Of a stretch of 64,000 bases of DNA, positions 58,117 through 64,000 are shown piece after piece (within the stretch, counting starts at the first letter, position 1; each line of letters opens with the position of its first letter). The stretch is from assembly GCF_036416795.1 (NCBI RefSeq), contig NZ_CP143867.1, forward strand, positions 3,402,001 to 3,466,000, read 5' to 3'. The notes below the pieces were generated by a model, which saw only the letters and a program-made list of their open reading frames with translations, made no database searches and had not been told where the DNA came from. Made by a program: the position numbers and the translations under genes. Source of the DNA: Bacteroides sp. MSB163. Its GTDB lineage: Bacteria > Bacteroidota > Bacteroidia > Bacteroidales > Bacteroidaceae.

Positions 58117-58180
58117 TGCACCTGGCTCTCCTTTAGCGAAAATAGACCTGATGGTAGAATATGCTCCCGTTGACCAATAG

Positions 58181-59440
58181 TTGAGTTATTATAAGAATAA
58201 TCCTCCTTGTACCATTGTTCAAGGTGGTTATACCCGTACTTACGAGTATGATGCCAATAATCAGCGAGATTACAGTGTGCTAACAGTTTCTTCTTCCACC
58301 CTTCCGTTTGCGGCAGGTAGACGTTATTATTTTGATGATTTTGAGCGAAATATTAACACCGGAAATGGTGCGGTTATGGATTTAGATTATATCTTTGCCG
58401 ATGGACGTTTGGTTGCTCTGGTTCGTACAGTGGGCGGCAAGAAGACTTGCTATGGGGTGACGACTGATCGTCTGGGTTCTTTGATGTGTCTTTATACAGG
58501 TGAAGGTATTGTTCAGAAGTTTTCGTATGATGCCTGGGGCAATCGTCGTGACCCGTTGACGGGAGTTGTTCTGAATAATGCGGAGCTTGCTTCAGCCAGC
58601 AGTATCACTACCCGCGGATATACGGGTCACGAGCATATAGATGAAATGGGGCTTATCCACATGAATGCCCGTCTTTATGATTCTCGGACAGGTCTGTTTG
58701 TCAGCATTGATCCTCAGGCGGGGAGTTATCTTAGTACGTATCCTTATACTTACTGTGGTGGTGATCCGATGAATGGTGTCGACCTTACGGGAGAAGATTA
58801 TTGGAGTACGAGTGATCCGAATGTCATCTATGATCTTTGGAAGTACTACAACGATAATAAAGGGATAGGCGGCTATAACTTTCAGGGCTGGTATCAGATG
58901 TCGGACAAGGACTTCCTTGCGGCTTATGACAAGTATGGTGAAAAAGCTTTGACCTGCAACGATCAGACTTCTACGCTCTACACTTCTTATGGCAGGGTTG
59001 AGAATGGGGAAGTGGTGATTTATGGGAAACAGATAAAGCTGAGCCAATCTTCCTATCGTCCTGTTGAAGACAATGAGTACTTGATTACCGGAGAGCCTCC
59101 TTTACCTGGATTTAGCGCGTTCAAGTGGGCTTCGTTGTGGAAGAATTCTAAGAAAATTTGGAGTACAACAAAAAGTTTAAGTGGAGTAAAGAACGCCTAT
59201 AATCATTGGATAAAACATTCAAAAGATTTTTCGCAATTTAAAAATGCAAAACAATATGTTGAAGGAGCGAAAGATTTCTTACATAACCCACCTAAAGGAA
59301 CATTTACTAAAGTAAGGGCTAATGGGGGTATTTTAAGATATAATCCCTTCACTAATACTTTTGGTGTGATGAATGCGGATGGTATCCCTAAAACACTATT
59401 CAAACCTACAAGAGGTCTGGAATATTGGTTTAATCAATAA
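58181..59440 (+). pseudogene. RHS C-terminal part with RNase-type toxin domain
   Basis: The reading frame (shifted relative to the previous piece, preceded by a TAG) holds the RHS core: RTYEYDANNQRDY, FSYDAWGNRRDPLTG near 112 and the conserved RGYTGHEHIDEMGLIHMNAR with LYDSRTGLFVSIDPQ (about 144-180), then YTYCGGDPMNGVDLTGED. After it comes a variable region and a C-terminal toxin of about 85 residues: YNHWIKHSKDFSQFKNAKQY, GAKDFLHNPPKGTFTKVRAN, LRYNPFTNTFGVMNADGIPK, FKPTRGLEYW. This is the pattern of BECR-type (barnase/EndoU/ColE5/RelE-like) RNase toxins. The toxin module is intact but has no delivery part in frame. Confidence 0.72.
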
Positions 59441-59451
59441 AATAGATAATA

Positions 59452-59707
59452 ATGAAAGAGGAACATTATTGTAGAATATGTGGGCTATATATATAAGCCT
59501 TGGGGGAATGATGGACAATCTCCTACATATGAGATATGTCCATGTTGTGGGGTTGAATTTGGAAATGAAGATTTTGATCTTTCTTCTATCAAAGAGTACA
59601 GGACAGAATGGTTAGAAAATGGTGCTAATTGGTTTGACAAAGAGAGTAAGCCCAATTTCTGGGATGCAAAGAAGCAGCTTATGAATGTGCCGAAGCGTTT
59701 CGAGTAA
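59452..59707 (+). pseudogene. CPCC zinc-ribbon immunity-like protein, frameshifted
   Basis: From ATG 59452 the sequence reads MKEEHYCRICGLYI and then TAA. One base off, it continues as YKPWGNDGQSPTYEICPCCG and the following VEFGNEDFDLSSIKEYRTEW to 59707. The joint falls in the TA run CTATATATATAAG (59490-59502), as after a slip by one base. The CxxC…CPCC pattern is common in small proteins behind RHS toxins, where it is probably immunity. An internal ATG at 59480 opens the second part only, without the first CxxC. Confidence 0.7.
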
Positions 59708-59788
59708 AAGTCTTCCACCGTTCGTCCAGTCGGATATGTCATCCGGCTGTCACTGAATATTAGGCTTTCCTAACCCTTACTAAATTTA

Positions 59789-59833
59789 TAATCCCTGTCT
59801 CTTACTGTAAAATATCAGTAGAGGCAGGGATTA
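59789..59833 (+). terminator. terminator after the RHS region
   Basis: TAATCCCTGTCTCTTACTG (59789-59807) pairs with CAGTAGAGGCAGGGATTA (59816-59833), followed by TTTATT. The remaining bases to 60029 show nothing else. Confidence 0.85.
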
Positions 59834-60029
59834 TTTATTGACGGAGCTTAAAATATATTCTTTTGATTGTTTGTCCCTGTTCGTTTATATGCTCACATTT
59901 GTGTTCATCATCCAATAATTTTACATAAAAAAGACTTCAATAGAATGCTATTCCCAAGAAAAATAGTATTTTTGGAAGAATTATTGAAAAGGATACCTTT
60001 ATATATAACTTTAAAAAGAACCGACTATT

Positions 60030-60494
60030 ATGATGGAAAAAACACTGGTTATTTTGAAACCATGTACCCTCCAAAGAGGCTTGGTAGGTGAGATTACGAA
60101 CAGATTCGAACGTAAAGGCTTGCGTCTGGCCGGAATGAAAATGGTTCAGCTGACGGATGAAGTGCTCAGTGAGCATTACGGCCATTTAAGTGCGAAGCCC
60201 TTCTTTCAGCGCGTGAAGGATTCGATGATGGCCTGTCCGGTTATCGTGTGTTGTTTTGAAGGGGTAGATGCCATTGAAGCGGTGAGAGTTTTGACTGGCC
60301 CTACCAATGGCAGGAAGGCGGCTCCCGGAACCATCCGCGGAGATTACAGTATGAGCTTCCAGGAAAATATCGTTCATGCATCCGACTCACCCGAAGCGGC
60401 TGAAGTGGAATTGAAAAGATTTTTTAAACCGGAAGAAATATTTGACTATAAGCAGGCTACATTCGACTTCTTGTATGCTAATGACGAGTATTAG
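60030..60494 (+). CDS. ndk: nucleoside-diphosphate kinase
   Basis: Transfers the gamma-phosphate between NTPs and NDPs through a phosphohistidine. The 154 residues show TLVILKPCTLQRGLVGEITN (5-24), LTDEVLSEHYGHLSAKPFFQ near 44, the VLTGPTNGRKAAPGTIRGDY segment near 90, and the active-site QENIVHASDS with His near 117. The C-terminal EIFDYKQATFDFLYAND is as in Bacteroides and archaeal-type enzymes. The start ATG 60030 is consistent with the family. Confidence 0.94.
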   Translation: MMEKTLVILKPCTLQRGLVGEITNRFERKGLRLAGMKMVQLTDEVLSEHYGHLSAKPFFQRVKDSMMACPVIVCCFEGVDAIEAVRVLTGPTNGRKAAPGTIRGDYSMSFQENIVHASDSPEAAEVELKRFFKPEEIFDYKQATFDFLYANDEY

Positions 60495-60615
60495 TGAGGA
60501 AAAAGAAAAATAAGTTTGCGATAAACTACGCTGATGTAGTAAGGAAAATGTCGACTACAGCTTTCAAATTCAATTAAAGTAGTATCTTTGTGCCCGGAAA
60601 ATTAATCTTCATTCA

Positions 60616-61347
60616 GTGAACCTGGTTATTGATATAGGAAATACGGTGGCAAAAGTAGCTGTCTTTGATGGTGTTTCACTATTGGAAGTGGCGTATGACT
60701 CTAATCGGAATTTGGAGCATCTGTCGGACATCTATAGTAAATATCACTTCGAAAAAGCAATTGTCGCTACTGTCATCGATTTGAGCGAGCAGGTGCTGGC
60801 ACAATTGGCATTACTTCCCATACCTGTGCTTTGGCTGAATGAAACGACTCCACTCCCGGTAGTGAATCTATATGAAACGCCCCGGACGCTGGGGTATGAT
60901 CGTATGGCTGCCGTGGTGGCTGCCAATGAGCAATTTCCCGGAAAAGACATACTGGTGATAGATGCCGGCACGTGCATTACGTACGAATTTGTGGATGCCG
61001 AAGGACGCTATCATGGTGGAAATATTTCCCCGGGTATGCAGATGCGTTTTCGGGCGCTTCACCAGTTTACCGGACGCTTGCCGCTGGTGCAACGCGAAGG
61101 GCGTGAACTCCCGATGGGAAAAGATACTGAAACTGCCATCCGTGCGGGAGTTTTGAAAGGTATGGAATATGAGATTTCTGGTTACATAGTGGCTATGAAA
61201 CATAAATATCCTGAACTTTTGGTTTTTTTAACGGGCGGGGATGATTTTTCTTTTGATACAAACTTAAAAAGTATCATCTTTGCAGACAGATTTTTAGTGT
61301 TGAAAGGATTAAATCGAATTTTAAACTATAATAATGACAAGATTTAG
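60616..61347 (+). CDS. coaX: type III pantothenate kinase
   Basis: CoA biosynthesis kinase of the ASKHA fold, using a GTG start at 60616. The 243 residues carry VIDIGNTVAKVAVFDG (3-18, phosphate-1), RTLGYDRMAAVVAANEQFPG near 91 (dimer and pantothenate site), VIDAGTCITYEFVD near 115 (phosphate-2 and catalytic Asp), GGNISPGMQMRFRALHQFTG near 135, and a C-terminal LVFLTGGDDF. A -7 box TATCTTTG is at 60583-60590, with a leader of about 25 nt. It heads a run of coupled genes (the next start lies inside its last codons). Confidence 0.94.
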   Translation: MNLVIDIGNTVAKVAVFDGVSLLEVAYDSNRNLEHLSDIYSKYHFEKAIVATVIDLSEQVLAQLALLPIPVLWLNETTPLPVVNLYETPRTLGYDRMAAVVAANEQFPGKDILVIDAGTCITYEFVDAEGRYHGGNISPGMQMRFRALHQFTGRLPLVQREGRELPMGKDTETAIRAGVLKGMEYEISGYIVAMKHKYPELLVFLTGGDDFSFDTNLKSIIFADRFLVLKGLNRILNYNNDKI

Positions 61348-62596
61348 ACAAACACTTTTGGTGCTTTTGCTCACGATATTATCTGGAGCGACGGTCGCTC
61401 AAAATAATACAAATTCTCCCTATACACGATACGGATACGGACAACTGGCAGACCATGGGTCAGGTAACAGTAAGGCAATGGGTGGCATTGCTTATGGTTT
61501 ACGTGACAAATATCAGACCAATTTCGCGAATCCGGCATCTTATACGGCGGTCGATTCGTTAACTTTCATGTTCGACGGAGGTATTTCTATGCAAAACACC
61601 AACTTCAGTGATGGAGTAGTGAAGATGAATGCCAAGAACTCAAGTTTTGACTACATTACGATGCAGTTCCGTCTGTCAAAAAAAGGCGCTATGAGTATAG
61701 GATTGTTACCTTATTCCAATGTGGGATATAAAATGGGTAACTATCAGGAAAATACTGAAATTCCGACTTCCTCAGCCAGTACAACTTATTCCGGTGAAGG
61801 AGGGTTGCATCAACTTTATATAGGCGCAGGTTTTAAAATTATTAAAAATCTTTCCGTTGGTGCGAATATTTCGTATCTTTGGGGAGATATAACACATACG
61901 CGGCAACAGTCATTTACATCTAACTCAAACATCATGCCGTTGACGACGCTTACCGGGATGGAGGTTACGAGTTATAAACTAGACTTTGGAGCGCAGTATA
62001 CACAGCAATTCGGTAAGAAACATGCGGCTACTTTAGGAGTCGTTTTCTCACCGGGACATAACTTGGGAAATGATGCGTATGTACAAACTCAGCTGGGAAA
62101 TAGCACAACTGGATATACTACAACGCAGAAGGACACTATACTGACAATGGGTATTCCTATGACGCTGGGCGCAGGTGTGACGTATGTGTACGATGACCGT
62201 CTGACAGTGGGTGCGGATGTGATGTTCCAGAAATGGAACAGCGTGACATTCATGAATGACCCGGATGCGTTCTGTAATAAAGTGAAAGTTGCTTTAGGTG
62301 CGGAATATATTCCTAACATGATGGGTAGAAGTTATCTTTCACACATCAAATATCGTTTGGGAGCTTATTATTCTAAACCTTATTATAAAATAGATGGCGT
62401 ACGTGCCGCAAATGAGTATGGAGTAACTGCCGGTTTCGGTTTGCCTCTTCCACGTAGCCGTTCCGTATTGAGTGTCTCGGCACAGTATGTGAGAACGCAA
62501 GGCACGGAAAGCAAATTCTTGAACGAGAATACATTGCGTCTTTGCATTGGCGTGACATTCAATGAACGTTGGTTCTGGAAGCGTAAAGTTGAATAG
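61334..62596 (+). CDS. outer-membrane beta-barrel protein of unknown function
   Basis: A 420-residue exported protein (signal peptide 1-22, ending TVAQ). The body is Gly/aromatic-rich with alternating strands: SPYTRYGYGQLADHGSGNSK, AMGGIAYGLRDKYQTNFANP, GAMSIGLLPYSNVGYKMGNY, and a C-terminal LRLCIGVTFNERWFWKRKVE. The 'NPASY…DS…' motif near residue 62 is often seen in PorV/FadL-like Bacteroidota barrels. The start overlaps the last 14 bases of coaX. It is followed by a TPR protein in the same operon, an order I recall from other Bacteroides genomes. Confidence 0.8.
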   Translation: MTRFRQTLLVLLLTILSGATVAQNNTNSPYTRYGYGQLADHGSGNSKAMGGIAYGLRDKYQTNFANPASYTAVDSLTFMFDGGISMQNTNFSDGVVKMNAKNSSFDYITMQFRLSKKGAMSIGLLPYSNVGYKMGNYQENTEIPTSSASTTYSGEGGLHQLYIGAGFKIIKNLSVGANISYLWGDITHTRQQSFTSNSNIMPLTTLTGMEVTSYKLDFGAQYTQQFGKKHAATLGVVFSPGHNLGNDAYVQTQLGNSTTGYTTTQKDTILTMGIPMTLGAGVTYVYDDRLTVGADVMFQKWNSVTFMNDPDAFCNKVKVALGAEYIPNMMGRSYLSHIKYRLGAYYSKPYYKIDGVRAANEYGVTAGFGLPLPRSRSVLSVSAQYVRTQGTESKFLNENTLRLCIGVTFNERWFWKRKVE

Positions 62597-62634
62597 TGAA
62601 GAATAGACAATATAACAACTAAAATTTAAATACA

Positions 62635-63951
62635 ATGAAGATTAAAACGCTTGTAGCTGTCTTGCTCCTTTCGGGTGGAGTAACCAGTGTCCTGGCACAG
62701 GAAGATTGTAACAAGAACAGTAGTATTTCTCATGAAGCGGTAAGAGCTAATAATTTTAAAGATGCTTATTTGCCGTGGAAAGAAGTTCTGAAGGATTGCC
62801 CTACGTTGCGGTATTATACATACACGGATGGTATTAAAATATTATCATCCTTCTTGAATGATATAAAGGACCGTAATTCTGCTGATTACAAAAAGTATTT
62901 TGATGAGTTGATGGAGGTTTTTGACTTGAGAATGAAATATACTCCGGATTTTATGCATCTGAAAGGTACTCCTTCTGTGGCTGAGGTTTTGGGTAATAAA
63001 GCCATCAATTACATTGCTTATGCTCCCAATATAGATGTAAATCAAGCTTATGCTTGGTTGAAAGAATCTCTGGAAGCTGAAAAGGGTGGCTCTAAAGGTC
63101 CTATCCTCCATTATTTCCTGGATATGTCTTTGAATAAATTGAAAGGTGATCCTAGTCATAAAGAGCAATTTATTCAGGATTATCTGACTGATTCCGAATA
63201 CGCCGATGCTGCTATCGCCGCAGAAGATGACGCGAAAAAGAAAGCCGCTTTGCAACAAGTAAAGGATAATCTTGTAGCAATGTTCATTAATAGTGGTACC
63301 GCTGATTGTGAATCTTTGCAGGAAATTTATGGTCCTAAAGTTGAAGCAAACCAATCTGACTCTACTTACCTGAAGAAAGCTATCTCTATCTTGAAAATGA
63401 TGAAGTGTACGGAAAGCGAAGCATACTTCCAAGCTTCTTATTATATGTATAAGATTGACCCGACTGCTGATGCCGCTACCGGATGTGGATATATGGCATA
63501 TAAGAAAGGTGACTTTGACACGGCAATCAAATACTTTGATGAAGCACTGAATTTGGAGAGTGATAATGAAAAGAAAGCTCAGATTGCTTATGCTGTTGCT
63601 GCCACATTATTCAATGTGAAGAAACTTTCACAAGCCAGAGGTTATTTGCAAAAAGCTATCAGTTTCAAAGAAAACTATGGTGATGCTTATATCTTGCTTG
63701 CACAACTTTATGCCTCCAGCCCGAATTGGAATGATGAGCCCGCCATGAACAAGTGTACATATTTTGTTGTTATTGATAAATTGCAACGTGCTAAAGCTGT
63801 GGATCCCACTGTAGCGGATAAAGCAAACGAATTGATTTCAACGTATGCACGTTATACACCGAAGGCTGAAGATCTCTTTATGTTGGGTATCAAAGCCGGT
63901 GACCGTGTTACAGTAGGTGGTTGGATCGGTGAAAGCACAACGGTTCGATAA
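62635..63951 (+). CDS. secreted TPR-repeat protein
   Basis: A 438-residue exported protein with a signal peptide (1-21, ending VLAQ). It starts with NKNSSISHEAVRANNFKDAY, then several TPR-like helices: YAYAPNIDVNQAYAWLKESL-type units near 125, GDFDTAIKYFDEALNLESDN near 290 and LSQARGYLQKAISFKENYGD near 332. It probably stays in the periplasm or at the outer membrane together with the barrel protein upstream (38 bases). The role is unknown. Confidence 0.8.
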   Translation: MKIKTLVAVLLLSGGVTSVLAQEDCNKNSSISHEAVRANNFKDAYLPWKEVLKDCPTLRYYTYTDGIKILSSFLNDIKDRNSADYKKYFDELMEVFDLRMKYTPDFMHLKGTPSVAEVLGNKAINYIAYAPNIDVNQAYAWLKESLEAEKGGSKGPILHYFLDMSLNKLKGDPSHKEQFIQDYLTDSEYADAAIAAEDDAKKKAALQQVKDNLVAMFINSGTADCESLQEIYGPKVEANQSDSTYLKKAISILKMMKCTESEAYFQASYYMYKIDPTADAATGCGYMAYKKGDFDTAIKYFDEALNLESDNEKKAQIAYAVAATLFNVKKLSQARGYLQKAISFKENYGDAYILLAQLYASSPNWNDEPAMNKCTYFVVIDKLQRAKAVDPTVADKANELISTYARYTPKAEDLFMLGIKAGDRVTVGGWIGESTTVR

Positions 63952-63962
63952 TAAATATAAAT

Positions 63963-64000
63963 ATGTTACCACAACGAAGTAACGTTCTATTTTGTAGAAG
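63963..64000 (+). CDS. possible start of the next operon gene (partial)
   Basis: ATG 63963 opens a frame to the window edge reading MLPQRSNVLFCR. In related genomes the gene after coaX-barrel-TPR encodes the LPS export protein LptC, so this could be its start, but only 12 codons are visible and the reading is uncertain. Confidence 0.35.
   Translation, partial: MLPQRSNVLFCR

Overview
The window looks like chromosomal DNA of a gut Bacteroides species. The evidence is Bacteroides-type promoters (a -7 box TAnnTTTG, in places with a -33 TTTG), a sodium-pumping methylmalonyl-CoA decarboxylase operon for propionate formation, a SusA-like amylase, BspA-type leucine-rich repeats, an isolated TonB-dependent receptor and many families largely confined to Bacteroidales (DUF3810, DUF6340, DUF4105, DUF6266, DUF3987, 'smalltalk'). 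No rRNA, tRNA, CRISPR array or insertion sequence was found.

Layout. 0-3 kb: ribosomal protein L31 (cut by the window edge), a secreted endonuclease/phosphatase-fold protein and class II aldolase. 3-7.5 kb: a decay zone with a HipA relic, a YdeI-like protein and a MarR-controlled tripartite efflux operon that is visibly broken. 7.6-11 kb: secreted alpha-amylase and a TPR protein. 11-16 kb: mce-mmdA-oadG-mmdC-mmdB. 16-20 kb: TonB-dependent receptor, YecH-like protein and type II pantothenate kinase. 20-27 kb: a three-gene cell-surface operon (PEGA barrel, FN3-repeat lipoprotein, LRR protein) behind a long structured leader. 27-28.4 kb: a Fic pseudogene. 29-47 kb: housekeeping genes (rpsA, rnz, an ECF sigma module, mazG, valS, secA) and cell-envelope proteins.

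47.3-56.9 kb is an accessory island, visibly richer in G+C. It holds a 523-residue orphan protein, a helix-turn-helix protein, a BT4734/VirE-type primase-like protein, a DUF3987 helicase-like protein, a PD-(D/E)XK (Rpn/transposase-type) nuclease with a heptad-repeat tail, a protein that I read as a catalytically dead prokaryotic Argonaute, DUF6266, an unsecreted amidase and a 33-residue 'smalltalk' protein that resembles a holin. A broken RHS/polymorphic toxin gene and its frameshifted immunity gene follow. 60-64 kb returns to core genes (ndk, coaX, a barrel protein, a TPR protein).

The two most unusual signals are: (1) the Argonaute-like protein beside a PD-(D/E)XK nuclease and a primase/helicase module; and (2) a recurring class of intergenic hairpins whose arms are built from one short 'word' repeated in permuted form. 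The word differs between loci, and several copies share a loop core (consensus around GCTGCGCTAT). At least a dozen such loci lie in this window. All functional calls rest on reading sequence and remembered family motifs; no database search was possible.
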